A DNA stretch of 64,000 nt from Hermodice carunculata (taxonomy: Eukaryota > Annelida > Polychaeta > Eunicida > Amphinomidae), in contig OZ026615.1 in assembly GCA_964020975.1 (NCBI GenBank), positions 83,554,416 to 83,618,415 on the forward strand. Reading direction: 5' to 3'. Shown piece after piece: positions 11,893-23,929 of the stretch. Positions within the stretch are counted from its first letter, which is position 1. Each line of letters begins with the position of its first letter. Both the position numbers and the translations under genes were made by a program. The notes under the pieces were generated by a model. The model was not told the DNA's origin, searched no databases, and worked only from the letters and a program-made list of their open reading frames with translations.

Positions 11893-14400
11893 GATGGACC
11901 CACAACAATTTGAGCAGCTAAGGGACTGCTAGCAACGGCACTGCAGGACCATTTTAACACAGATCAAAGGGAACATTGGGAGACCACAGCAGCAAAAAGA
12001 TCTGCTCAATAGTTCTTGTGCTGGTCTGGCAACATTTGATGGTGAAGTTATTAGCCAGACTCATAATTATATCCATGTTGTGGACGTGATAGCCCCAGCA
12101 GTGGACAGTGACCCCTCATGCATTATTTACATTGTTTGGAAGATCCCCGGTCGCCTGCTGAGATGGAAATTCACATGTCTACACTGGGATCTGCTCTGCA
12201 GTGGTACTCCTGAAGTACCTCAAAGGGCTGTGCTCTGCAGAGTTTGCAAAAAAGGTTCGTCTAGAGTTCCCTGAGCATACTCCAGATGCAGCTCTGAGCA
12301 AATTGAGGTGGGCCCGGAGAGTTATGCTTGACTCCAATATTATTGAGGAGAAGCCAATGGACACTTCTACAATCCAGCTTACCCTACCTACCAGTCTGCA
12401 CTTATGACAGTTCTAAGGAAGTTACAAATGGGCCAAGAATGACTGACCATCAGGGTGGTGAAGCTGAAGCCAACCTAAGGAGTAAATATTGGGCAAAACC
12501 TTACTGGGGCTCACCAATGGAGGCCTTTAGCATACTTTACCTGTGCAGGGTGCCACTATCAAGCTGGATGTCCCTAGCACCAGAGTCTACTGTGTCAGAA
12601 TAGGCAGTGTCAGAGTCTGCCTAGGGGGTGTTCTCAGCCAACACAAGACCAGGCACGTGCAACCACCGGGTAGGAAAACCTGAGAGTGCAGGAGTGGCTA
12701 CAACAGAATCCTGGTTGGGTTTACCAGTCCATACCAGTGATGTAAGTATTGCCTGTTTGATTGACATTGGGGCGTATGTTTTGCTCCTGCACAACTAAGT
12801 GTTTAAGAAGCATTTGTATATTAAATGAGAGGGCTCACTTTATGCAGCCAGCCCCTCCCATATTCAATGTGCTATGCAAGCCTATAAAGATATCAGGTAA
12901 AACAGAAGCTGAATTTGAACAACTCGGTAGTCTGCTAATAATGGTGGTGGATGGTAAATGTGTGTTAGCGGAAGGCGCTTTCACTGCAGAGAAGGGAAGT
13001 GGTTGACTATGAAACCCCTGCTGAATTTGAACAACTCTGTAGGCTGCTAATAATGGTGGTGGATGGTATTTTACATAGATGTATGCTAGCGGAAGGCGTT
13101 CTCACTGCAGACAAGATTTTTATGAAGCAGATGATGAAGACCAAAATTCAGTGGTGGAGTGTATTTCTGGCTGAATTAGGTGCTAAAATCTGTTACATCC
13201 AGAGGTCATGGAATGTGAAAGCAGACCTCATGTCATGCCTCCCACCTCTACCATCTATTGTGATGCTCGACATGGCTGAATAGGTAGATTATGGTGTTTC
13301 AGGAAGAGGGAATGCCTAAGATAGGGTTCCTCTTGAAGCAGCACCAATACATCACCTTGGTATCCACGACTGGTATTACTAGAAGCATTTCAAGCACTAA
13401 TAATAAAGTTATGCAATCTGAAAGTGTATACATTACGATAAGACAAACCCTTAGGTGTGTCCGTGAAGCCTACATTTGGCCTGGGATGTGTTGCACCATG
13501 GCTAACCAACTTCAATTGTGTCTGCAATACATTGCCGACTGAGACTGCACAGAGCAGCCGCCATTGAGTGGGTTGTCCCCCCCCCCCACAGGCATATCTG
13601 ATGCAGGTTGTTGACATTGACCTTCGGCCCTTTGTGCCAAGCAAACCATTATGCTGCCACAACAGTGAACCATCTCTTGGGGGTAAGCTCAAGCCATGCC
13701 CATACCTAATAAAAGTTCTGCAGTGGCTGTTAATGCTCTGTCTCAGGAATTTATTTGTGCCATGGAGCCCAAGAGATCCTTGTCAGCAACCTGGATTGGA
13801 GTTTTAGTTCACACATTTCCAGCAGTGTTTGAAAGGCCTAGAAATCAAGTATTGGCAATCCAGGTCTTACCATCTGAAAACCAGTGGCAAGCTAGAATAC
13901 CTGAATAGAACACTAAAAGGTATGATAAAGTTGGTTAATAACCAGGCCAGGGGTTGGCACCAATACATCACCTTGGTATCCACGACTGGTATTACTAGAG
14001 GCATTTCAAGTACTAATAATAAAATTATGTAATCTGGAAATGGACCACATTACCAATATCACATAGCTGAAACATTCTGTGCCTACTGCAATAGTGTGAA
14101 TGATGCAACAGGATCCAGCCCATTTTATCTCCTGTTTGCTCAGAGAGGATGTTTGCATGTAACTCAGTGTACGGGAGCAGCTACCTCAGGGCTTGACAGT
14201 CTGGGTGGCCATCTTAGTGACATCTCGAAGGCTATTACAGTAGCCCAGCAGCACCTGGATGATTCCAGGCACTACAACAGGGAGGGGATAAACCAACATG
14301 CTAAAGCAGAGGAGTTAAAGCCAGGAAACACAATCATACTAAAGGCCCATGAAAAGATTACCTTTATAGCTGGATGGGACACACAGTATGAGATTGTATA
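11893..14400 (+). mobile_element. Ty3/Gypsy-type LTR retroelement fossil
   Basis: Scattered plus-strand matches keep the order gag, RNase H, integrase. A gag-like start lies near 11893 with capsid-like sequence to about 12400. RNase H C-terminal sequence lies near 13130-13240, an integrase H2C2-type zinc region near 13440-13530 and integrase C-terminal sequence near 14095-14300. No LTRs are visible. The element is broken, with well over five breaks and lost segments, and looks old. Short unrelated repeats have inserted into it. Confidence 0.65.
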
Positions 14401-14967
14401 GACTAGGGTCTGGTTTCCTTGATCAGGCACCAACAAAGCAGCAGGCAACAAACAATAAATGACTTGAAATTGTTATTAGTGTGGGATGAACATGCACCTC
14501 ATCCCCTTTGTAACTCTTGCCAGGGGGTGCCGTTGATATTGGGGTTACCAAGTCAAAATAATACCTCGGGACCTCAGTGTATAGATGGGCAATGAGGTCA
14601 TCCCTGTCTTCAGGGTGATTCTGACTCTGAGCCCACGGCACAGGAACCAGATACCAAATCGCAGTTCCCTGCATTAATGGCTGGACATAATACTGGCCAT
14701 GACGATGGCCCTGTGCCACAAGCCCCATGTCCTGAGAACCAGTATACACTACGTGAAGACACAGGGAGATCCACCTTACATAGGCACAGAATGTTTCAGC
14801 TATGTGATATTGGTAATGTGGCCCATTTCCAGATTACATAATTTTATTATTAGTACTTGAAATGCCTCTAGTAATACCAGTCGTGGATACCAAGGTGATG
14901 TATTGGTGCCAACCCCTGGCCTGGTTATTAACCAACTTTATCATACCTTTTAGTGTTCTATTCAGGC
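13901..14967. repeat. Inverted duplication of about 190 bp across the fossil
   Basis: 13901-14093 and 14775-14967 are almost identical in opposite orientation, separated by about 680 bp. Inside each arm lies an about 80-bp segment (ACCAATACATCACCTTGG onward) that also occurs a third time, in direct orientation, at about 13340-13423. Confidence 0.85.
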
Positions 14968-15467
14968 CCATTGTGCCTGAGGAGTTAAAAATTTGTACAT
15001 ATCATGGACATGGGTTGTATTTTCTTGGGGATAGGCAGCCCACCCAACAGAGAAATACTAGGAGGAATGATTCAATACAGATAATAGTATGAGACCATTA
15101 CATGTCAATACTTATTTCGAAAATCAGTCCAAGTTGTAAAACATCCAAATCTTAACAAGCCTATCAACATGATCAACACCAGATATAACAGCAAGACTAG
15201 AATATCCTTCAAGCAATAAATTACTCATTTACTATGTAAAGGTGATAAGATCATATTTACAATATGGTAAAGTGTCATGTAAAATAGAAGCAGACAACAG
15301 TTTTCAACTATGCCAGAGAAACTGCACCTAAAATTCAAGCAACCAAGAATCATCCATGATCAAAACTCGTTAGCCAACAAACAAGCAAAGTTGAAATCAA
15401 GAAATTCAATGTAGATACCAACAGTTTTATTGTCATATTTATATCTGTGAATGAGTATGAAATGCAG

Positions 15468-15542
<75 letters not shown>

Positions 15543-15978
15543 ACTAAAGACAGGTACCAACAAAAGTTACGTAGCAATTTTAATTGATTTTATGCCAACA
15601 GCTCTCAACTTTAAAAAATATCTTACCTGACACATGCATTGTATGAAATGATAGCTTCAACTGTTAGGTTTATATCTTTACTACATCATTATTTAACATC
15701 TTAAATCCACCTAATATCTACATGCCATATTTTAATTTTTTTTTATCCAGAAACTTCAAAACTGACTGATGTAATTTCATTTTTGAATATCCTTGTTTCA
15801 CAAGTTTTTTGAAAAGAAGTAAATGATGGGAGTCAAAGTTGTCAAAATTGATGCATAAGACACAGGTACTTCGCTGGGTCACAGGGACCAGTGGAGAATA
15901 TGGATGTGGCTGTACCCATATCTTGGCCTGCTAAAGGAGAGTCACAGATCGTCCTCCTTCCCCAAGCGAGCAGAAGTG
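14968..15978. other. Intergenic sequence with a CT microsatellite
   Basis: 15472-15540 is a pure (CT)n run of about 34 units. The rest shows no gene. Confidence 0.7.
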
Positions 15979-16400
15979 ACAGTGTTTACATAATATTGTT
16001 TACCTTTATTTATTGTATTTACCATAAATATATATATATGATTGATTCAAAGGAACAAAACTGGAGCAATGTTTAGAATGAGTGGCAGCACCAGATATAT
16101 CTCTTGCTTTGTGTGTTTTATGTTTTTCATTCCATGATAGCTGCCAAGTCTTGTGACCTTTGACCTTAAAAGTGACCTCGTAGCAAAAGCAAAAAACAGT
16201 GTTTACATAATATTGTTTTCGTTGCTTTTATAAATATATATGATTGATTCAACGGAACAAAAATTGAGCAATTTTCAGAATAAATGGCAGCATCAGATCC
16301 ATCTCTCAATTTGTGTGTTTTAGGTCTTTCATTCCAAGGTAGCTGCCCAATCTTGTGACCTTTGACCTTGAAAGTGACCTTGTGCCTTGAAACTGACCTT
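15979..16400. repeat. Two-copy tandem repeat, about 218-bp unit
   Basis: The phrase CAGTGTTTACATAATATTGT begins copies at 15980 and 16198. Both continue through GATTGATTCAA, a TGTGTGTTTTA block and a CTTGTGACCTTTGACCTT block. The second copy ends near 16400. Confidence 0.8.
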
Positions 16401-17288
16401 TCAAAATAAACGTTCATGATGTTTATTGCTAAGGCTGACAAGTTGAACTAAATGGGAGAAGTTTTTTAGTAAAAAATGTATTATCAAATTAGTTGAAAAA
16501 TATGCATAAAAATTAAGCGTTCAGAAGTTAACCTAGGTAGATATGCATCATTGAAAGAATTAAGCCTTCAGACAAACTTTGTGGACATTCATTTAAAGAG
16601 TTCTTTTTATTCACTCTTTTATCTCATTTGGTTTATTGACACTAATGGTTGCTTAGTTTTTAGTTGGTAGCATGACTGGTGTATATGGCTGTGTGGATAA
16701 TTTCCTGTACCTTTGTCCATATTTTGTGTAATTTGCCCAAATATGGGCTGCGGCTTTTTAGAGCCAACAAGGTGCATGTGTAATAAAATTGGTGTTCCCA
16801 AACCATTTGACTCGATTGTTCTTAGGCTTTGGTCTGTCAGAGTAAAACAAGGGAATCAAACAAGTTAACATAAACGTCAGCACACAAAAAAAGGTTTTCT
16901 CTTTTAAGTATATAAACTTGGCTAGGGCTACTCATTATCTCGATGATTTTCTAAACCAAATTGGAGACAGGAGTAAATTTCATTTTCATGCTCATGCGTT
17001 GTGTACAGTGAGTTTCATTTTATGTAAAGCATTGCAAAGATGTCATTCAAACAATGAAGACAGTATCATGATGTGTAACACACTTTTCCATTGGCATGAT
17101 CGCATGTGTGTTGATCATTCATCCTTTTGCTCTGTGGTATGTGTGCTGTAGAGATTTATAACTATGTCATTAATGTTTCATTCTGTATATTAATCATACA
17201 GATACACATGACTTCATTAGTTTTTCATGCATAGGTAACCTAAATTTAATTAACAAACTGGTTTCTGTCGTGACTTCATGGATATATT
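16401..17288. other. Intergenic sequence, no supported gene
   Basis: A 77-codon open frame (16918-17151) has no motif, no splice context and no family resemblance that I can see. Confidence 0.4.
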
Positions 17289-17874
17289 TGTATTTGTGTC
17301 TTTTCGCCCAGAACCACTTCCTAGTAGTCAATGTCCTATTCCGCAGTTCGAACTCTTTACTCTCCATAAGCTAACCTGTCCCTGTCTAACCTGTATATAT
17401 ATGGAATTACTATTGTCTATATTGCACACGTTCCTCTGTAAAATTTTGAAATAGGCTGTATCAGCCCAAATAAATTAAAGGGTCTTCAGCGGGTAACTAC
17501 TCAACATGTTTTGGAGGCTTTTACCTGTACATGTCTCTCTGAGTAGCGGCTCCTTGCCTAAGCTAAATATTCAGCAAAGACAACCCACATAATAATGAAT
17601 AAATATGAACGTGGCAATTGATGAATTAGCTAAATACGTGAAGTTCTGCTTGTAAATGCAGAGCTTCATATCAAAGAAGAATACCTGTCAAACAAACCAT
17701 AATTACCAAATTTGTATAGTACAGGTTCAGATAAGAACAATTTGACTTACCCCTGAACCAAAATGTACCCTTTCTAGCTGGACAGCTTTTCCTAGTTAAA
17801 CCATCCGCCACTGTTTAACTGAAGTGGAAACAAACTGGGGCATTATATTCAGTCCCAGTGATTATAAAATAAAC
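17289..17874 (-). pseudogene. Partial decayed copy of the CXC-tail gene
   Basis: This segment is a diverged copy of 22907-23496 (roughly 88-90% by eye). It covers the equivalent of exon 1 (17751-17811), the intron, and the first about 20 codons of exon 2 (MESKEFEL, then TTRKWFWAKRH). The exon 1 start codon reads GTG instead of ATG, and a TAG (17371-17373) falls in the exon 2 frame just before MESKEF, so it cannot encode the protein of its sister. Similarity stops where the cysteine-rich part would begin. Confidence 0.65.
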
Positions 17875-18113
17875 AGTTGCAGCTAGACCACCTGTACAAA
17901 CCAAGGAAAATCCTAACAAGGACTGCAACAATGTACATCCTGTACCAGAGATGTAAAACAAACTCCATGATGACACCTACTCCTCAAACAATTAAGCTCT
18001 ATTTAACTGCCAACCCTGAGTCAATGTGTCAACTTAATGTGTCAGGTTTGTGACACTTGAGAAAATACTGTCAATTTTGAGTAATTTTTTAATAGTGAGT
18101 AAATGTGCATTTA

Positions 18114-18615
18114 GGCATGTCAGAAAAGAGTGGAAGTCATTAGCATTTATGTCAAAAACATGCTATCAAAACAATTTTTCTTAACAGGATTTTAAGTACA
18201 ATTAGGCAAATATGCAACTGTCGTAGGCCGCTTCTTGCTACCTGTAGCCCCTGGGGGTTTACCTAACAGAAAACATGTAAGCCTAAAATGTCTGATAGTG
18301 AATATTAAAACAGAAAGATGCCAAAAGATAAAGTTAAGTAGCAAAACAGACAAATCTAAAAACTGTAGATTATTGCGGCCAAACTTTCTAATAATCTTTG
18401 GATGTTAACAGTAGAATTATAGGGCAAGTCAGAAAAGAATGGAAGTCTTTTGTATTTATGTCAAGAGAATGCAATGAAAATATTAACCAGATATCAAGTA
18501 CAATTAGGCAAGCTTGTAACTGTCGTAGGCTGTACTTGCTACCTGTAGCCCCTGGGGGTTTACCTAACAGAAAACAAGCTAGCCTAAAATGTCTGAAAGG
18601 TGAACATTTAAACAT
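18114..18615. repeat. Two-copy tandem duplication, about 307-bp spacing
   Basis: About 195 bp starting GTCAGAAAAGARTGGAAGTC occurs at 18118 and 18426. Both copies contain ACCTGTAGCCCCTGGGGGTT, TACCTAACAGAAAACA and GCCTAAAATGTCTGA. Confidence 0.8.
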
Positions 18616-18936
18616 GTCATAAAAACTTTTTAAACTTGGATAATTGTAATCACTCTGTGTGTCTGGGCTGGGTGAGCACATCACAGTGTGTGTAGTCATT
18701 CTATATAAAGTGTGTTTGTCAACACACACTATTCTGTTTTTCCTCAAGTTCTTTATTTCTTTCTTTTTTACTTCTTTCCTCTTTCTTCTTTATCAGTGAA
18801 TTTGTCCGACACTTTTCGCTGACAATATTATACAGAGAAACCCCTAAATTGGCATGATTGTACCTCCATACAAGTAGTTTGGTCTCTTTTATGCAGAGGA
18901 ATAAAGATGTTTAAAATTATGAAAAGTAGGGACATT

Positions 18937-19445
18937 TGAAATTTTCAATCTTAAATAACTTCAAAAGTACAATAGTGATGTCATTCCAACTTCTACTTGA
19001 GGATTATTAACCATTGTGCATTTAATGAATTTAAAACAAAAGTTGTAGCAATTTAAATCATGCTAGTTAGCAGCAGTTCAAGCTTTAAATCTTGAATATC
19101 TACAAAACTATAATAGATCGAGAGTTCATTTCAACTTCTACTGGGGGTATTGACCATTGCGCGTGTAATGAATCTAAAACAAAAGTTGTAGCAATTTAAA
19201 TTATGCTTATTAGCAGTTTTCGAAATTTTCAATCTTGAATATCTTCAAAACTATAATACATAGAGATGTCATTCCAACTTCTACTAACAAGTTGTTGACT
19301 CTTGTGCACCTAATGAATTAAAAACAAAAGGTTTAGCAATTTAAATTATGCTAATGAGCACCATTAGAAATTTTAAATCTTGAATAAATTCTAAGCTATA
19401 ATAGATAGAGATGCCATTCCAACTTTTACACCTATTTTATGGACT
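18937..19445. repeat. Tandem array, about 122-bp unit, four copies
   Basis: Each unit carries TCTTGAATATCTTCAAAACT, then GATGTCATTCCAACTTCTAC, TAATGAATTAAAACAAAAG and TAGCAATTTAAATTATGCTA with 10-20% divergence. A related array lies at about 27960-28520. Confidence 0.85.
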
Positions 19446-20265
19446 AGTTGCATCTGATGAATTGGTTATGAAGGCTGCACAAATTTTGCAAGAATGCAAA
19501 TCAAGGGCATTTGAAATTCAAAGCTTAAATATGTTCAAAAGTATGCACACAAGAGAGATTTGTTCAGCCCTCTGATAGGTGGTGACACTCGATGAGGGAA
19601 AGTAAAAATGCAATAGAGTCCAACGGTTGACTCTGTCATCAAAATTAATTTCCATTTATATCTTCTATGACTCCGTAGATGATTGATCCAGTTAAATGAA
19701 GTGAAATGAAGCAAATTCAGCTTCTAGGTGTATGTATACATGGATTGGATCTGAATTTGAGCAGAAACTGGGAATTCCTAGTCTCAGATTGGGGCAAGGC
19801 CAGTTGCCTAGCAACAGACGGGGCGTGTTGGTGAAAGTGGAACCATAGAGTAGGGGTGGAAGATGAAGTGTAGCATTGAGTAATATGTTGTGTTCCTCAT
19901 CTGTGACAGAGCTCTATTTTTAGATGTTGCCAATTTGTATGCGTAAAAGTTGCATAACTTCTGTATGCACACTGGCAGGTTGCGCCTGCATCACATACAC
20001 CAGACAGCCTTGCACACATGCTTGGCTGGGGTGTGTAAGACATACTCCTGGGATTACACAGAAGTTTATGTAGTAAAATTGAACTTAAGTTGAGTAAGAG
20101 TACCTTGAGGCAATTTGACAAAGTATTTTCCATCATCCAAGAGATAAGTTAGGTGCATTAGTGTAAGGCTTGGAGCTTGTTACACTGAGGCTGCTTTGTG
20201 TCAAGTGTGGCTTTCCATTATTGTTCCTGAAAACCAGTTGATTACGCTAACTAGTTGCATCTGTT

Positions 20266-20516
20266 ATACACTTTAGTGCTGAAGTACCCATTTTCCATTG
20301 TTGTAACATTGTCGTACCGATCATACACTGTAGTGCTGAAGTAACCATTGTACACGTTCGTGACATTGTTGTACCGATCATACACTTAGTACTGAAGTGC
20401 CCATTGTACACTGACGTAACACTGTCGTACATATCATACACTGTTGTACTTGAAGTACCCATTGTACATTGTCGTAAGGATAATACACTGTGGTACTGAA
20501 ATACCAATTGTCATAC
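20266..20516. repeat. 61-bp minisatellite, about four and a half copies
   Basis: Units repeat CATACACTGTAGTGCTGAAG, TACCCATTGTACA and GTCGTACCGAT. Confidence 0.85.
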
Positions 20517-20667
20517 CAATAAGTTTTAAAGACATGCACTGATTTGTTGTGCAGCAAATCATCTTTGCTGGTTTGTTTTGTTTTATTCTGCTCTGTTCTG
20601 TTGTGCTCTGTTTCTTTCCGATCTGTTCAATTCTATTCTATTTTTCGATCTCCGTCATTTGGATAAT

Positions 20668-20669
20668 AG

Positions 20670-20721
<52 letters not shown>

Positions 20722-20722
20722 G
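20668..20722. repeat. (GTT)n microsatellite
   Basis: About 18 consecutive GTT units; the frames across it are artefacts. Confidence 0.95.
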
Positions 20723-20900
20723 AATATAGATGTTTTAATTTGCGTAATAGGGCTCTCTGATTGACAAAATACAATGTACATATCAGTGTATTTGGTGCAC
20801 TAAAGTTCATTTCCTTTCGTGCAAATCCAAATATGACACCATTATGACAAAATGAATATTGATATCACCGTGAATGTGGGAGATTATGTGTTTGTCACAC

Positions 20901-20996
20901 CTGTTCTCATCGTGTACTTCAGCAAAAAACTCTTTAAATTTGGTATTGTCCACACTTGGCAAAAGCAGAACCTTCTCCACAGGATCTCCAGTTGAT
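20901..20996 (-). CDS. Candidate internal exon of an unidentified minus-strand gene
   Basis: On the minus strand a 96-base segment lies between an acceptor (CCTTTATTGTCCTTGGCTCAG) and a donor (ACAG then GTGTGA). It is open and reads STGDPVEKVLLLPSV, then DNTKFKEFFAEVHDENR. The amino-acid mix is protein-like rather than low-complexity, and both splice signals fit in one frame. I do not recognise the family and find no partner exons. Chance remains possible. Confidence 0.3.
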
Positions 20997-22587
20997 CTGA
21001 GCCAAGGACAATAAAGGATAAGCAGACGCGTCAATGGAAAGCGGCTCGAGTTACCATATCACAAGGACATTTGGCCGCCAGACACAGGAGAACCCGATCT
21101 TATTGACATCTTCCTTCGTGAGTCAGATGGATTAGAACAGTAAAAGCTTTTTCCCTGCAGATAGCTCTGCGGAGGAGGTCCAGCCCGGTCATGCCAACAT
21201 TCTACTGCCAGACACAGGTGTTACCGATAAATATGATCAGACAACACTTGATCATACAAATCAGGATAATGCAGGTATGACAGTGTAGGATAATGTCACC
21301 TGAGGCAGACCTACCAGGCCCTGCAGGTACAGTGGATGTGACCGGTAATGCGTCAAATAAGACTGCAAATGATAAATCTACAAAGCACTGCAGGCACAAG
21401 AAATGAGTAAGTCAAACATAAACCCAAAAATGAAATCCTATAAAATAGGGAAAATATAAAGGTCTGCACCACGAAGCACAAGAACCTATTTCTTTTGAGA
21501 TGAAAAGTTCACCCTGACAGTGAAATTTCTTGAATACTCTCGTCGAGTAAAATCCTCAACATTGACAAGATTTTTATTGATGTAATCTGCTCATAAAGTC
21601 AAGGAGTTCGTTATCGTGTATTGAACAAGGCGATGATCCTAAAGTTGGAGGACCGATAAACGATGTAGAAATAGCGAAGTGAGTTTGATATGGTTTCCTC
21701 TTCAAATTAAACATCAGTCAATTCAAATTGAAAAACAAACAATTGCTATGAACTTGCTTCATGTTTACAATGTGCAAGGGGTTCATCTACTCACGAAGAT
21801 TGTATAGACCTGCACCATAGAGGGCACTTCGGGGGCCATACCCCAACCCGTGGTATAACAAGTTACAACCTATATTTTCTTATAGGTATATATGTCCTCT
21901 TCATGAAAAAATAGGTTGTGGAATCTGAAAAGCGTTTTATCATATATATTTCGGCCCGTTTCCATGACAACCTTTGCCATTTCTGAGACAACACAAATTT
22001 GTCCTTAAAAATAATAACTTTGGTGGTACTGCTTGTGGAAAGGCTAAATAAACACCAAAATGTGCTCAGTTGCTCTAATATAGTCACAAAATGCAGACTT
22101 TGTTCAAAGTGCCTAATTATCATATGTTAATTTATGCAAATATATGAAATTTACATCGAAATTAAGTATTGTGCGACGGATAACATACTATATTTGCGAT
22201 ATAGTTTCGTTTATTTGTAAAATAGCAAAATGATTAGGAACAGTACTCATACAAGTTTTATTCATCATGTTTATATGAGTATACCATATGCATATTAATT
22301 AATATTCTGATATGGCTATCATATGTCATGTTTGCTTAGGGAACCGTCGTTACAATTGCCAATACAACTGATAAAGTAAAATAGTACATTGTACCATGTA
22401 TTCACACCTACACGTAGTTTACAGTTAACCAATCCCATGGAGTCCTGCAACATAACTAATGTATCTCTGGCATCAAACTATAATTCAAGATGCCTTTTAG
22501 TAAAGGAAAACAGTATAAGTACATGTACACACTAAATACAGAAAGCTGATCAATGATGGTCACAGTTTGGAGATTCTACGCCAAGAT
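20997..22587. other. Intergenic sequence, no supported gene
   Basis: The phrase GCCAGACACAGGWGWWACCGAT recurs at about 21074 and 21208, hinting at an old duplication. Otherwise nothing I can name. Confidence 0.4.
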
Positions 22588-22589
22588 TC

Positions 22590-22642
<53 letters not shown>

Positions 22643-23433
22643 CTGTCTGTTTCAGTGTCGAAAGTGTCATTTGCACACTCATGTCCAAAGCAAGCACATA
22701 ATTCTGTACATTTAAGTCCTGTCTGGAGGCAATGGCACTTTCTTGCGACAGTACACTCAATATCGGTGCAATACAAATCAGTCGGGTTTCGGACTTCCAG
22801 TGGGGCTAGCTCCTTGGTATACATCAAAGGCTTGAGGTAGTCATCATTAGACATTTCCCAGCCGTTACCATTGGGATCCCACACTTTAGGGTTAGGAATG
22901 TGACTGTTGTATTGGTGTCTTTTTGCCCAAAACCACTTCCTGGTAGTCATTACGCTATTCCACAGTCCGAACTCTTTACTCTCCATAAGCTTATCTGTCC
23001 CTGTCTAACCTATATACATAAAGAAGTACTATTGTCCAAATTGCACACGTTCCTCTGTAAATTTTTGACATAGGCTGTATTAGCCCAAATGAATTAAAGG
23101 GTCTTCCGCGGGGAACTACTCAGAACATGTTTCGGAGGCTTTTACCCGTACATGTCTCTCTGAGTAGCGGCTCCTTGTCTAAGCTAAATGTTCAGCAAAG
23201 ACAATCCACATAATAATGAACAAATATGAACGTGGCAAATGATGAATCAGCTAAATACGTGAAGTTTTGCTCATAAATGCAGACCTTCATTATGAAAGAA
23301 GAATACCTGTCAAACAAACTATAATTACCAAATTTGTATAGTACAGGTTCAGTTAAGAACAATTTGACTTACCCCTGAACCAATATGTACCCTTTCTAGC
23401 TGGACAGCTTATCCTAGTTAAACTATCCGCCAT
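22588..23433 (-). CDS. Small two-exon protein with cysteine-rich CXC-like tail and poly-Asp end
   Basis: Exon 1 is 23433-23373 (MADSLTRISC, then PARKGTYWFR), with donor GTAAGT. The intron is 23372-23001. Exon 2 is 23000-22588 after an ACAG acceptor; phases match and give 157 residues. Exon 2 carries PNPKVWDPNGNGW and then CTDIECTVARKCHCLQTGLK followed by CTELCACFGHECAN. This Cys pattern resembles the TSO1/tesmin CXC-like tails seen on many unnamed invertebrate proteins, often of mobile-element origin (recalled, not checked). The protein ends with about 17 Asp encoded by a (GAT)n microsatellite and a TGA at 22588-22590. A simpler model starts at the ATG at 22986, unspliced. Its sister copy at 17289-17874 is dead, and conservation extends over the intron, so this may be a repeat-borne gene. 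Confidence 0.5.
22590..22642. repeat. (ATC)n/(GAT)n microsatellite inside the coding frame
   Basis: About 17 units; on the minus strand they encode the C-terminal Asp run. Confidence 0.95.
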
Positions 23434-23929
23434 TGTTTAACTGAAGTGGAAACAAGCTGGGGCATTATATTCAGTCTCAGTGATTGTAAAATGAACATAT
23501 TGAAAATTTAGGTGTGAAATGGTGGATTCTGAGCCGTTTTGAGCCTAATTTGAAGGAAATACAGAATTTTTTTAAAGATAATTATAAACAAAAGTATCTA
23601 TACTGTGAAGAAAAAAATCGTGGTGGCGGGGGGGGGGGAGCTCGGCCCCTTTGGCCCCCTCTAAATCCGCCCCTGTATCTCTTGGTATTTCAGCGAGCAA
23701 TTTAAATACAGCATAGGAGAAAATGGGTGAGAACCTGAAGCGATCAGAGAAATGCGGAAGATATTCAGATAAATAGTGAAGGGCCGATTGTGTGGTTGAT
23801 TTGATTTGTTGGGATAACAAATCAAATCAGCCTCAAATCCTATTTCAATAAAAATGCCATTAAATTAAAGCAATTGGATATTTGTTGGAAATTTAAAAGA
23901 AAATATCATTAACATATAAGGAGGTGATG
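23434..23929. other. Intergenic sequence, no supported gene
   Basis: Contains a short poly-G run (23628-23638) next to a GAGCTCGGCCCCTTTGGCC phrase that looks like a repeat end. Confidence 0.4.

Larger units (their letters stand above)
18740..20571 (+). mobile_element. Helitron-like non-autonomous element with tandem core
   Basis: A pyrimidine-rich start (about 18740-18800) and a 122-bp tandem core (18937-19445) are followed by a 61-bp minisatellite (20266-20516). The 3' end has a subterminal hairpin (20541-20549 with 20552-20560), seven bases, then CTGG (20568-20571) before a T. Hairpin plus CTRR at an A/T insertion point is the Helitron 3' signature. The 5' end is not defined, and the two halves may be separate elements. 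Confidence 0.4.

Noticed and set aside
15350-15577. Open frames reading Arg-Glu repeats on the minus strand
   Set aside because: They are translations of a (CT)n microsatellite with no start context or homologue.
20549-20764. Leu- and Val-rich hydrophobic frames as a membrane protein
   Set aside because: Hydrophobicity comes from the (GTT)n microsatellite.
22553-22840. Plus-strand frame with a poly-Ser run
   Set aside because: Shadow of the minus-strand cysteine-rich exon across the (ATC)n tract.
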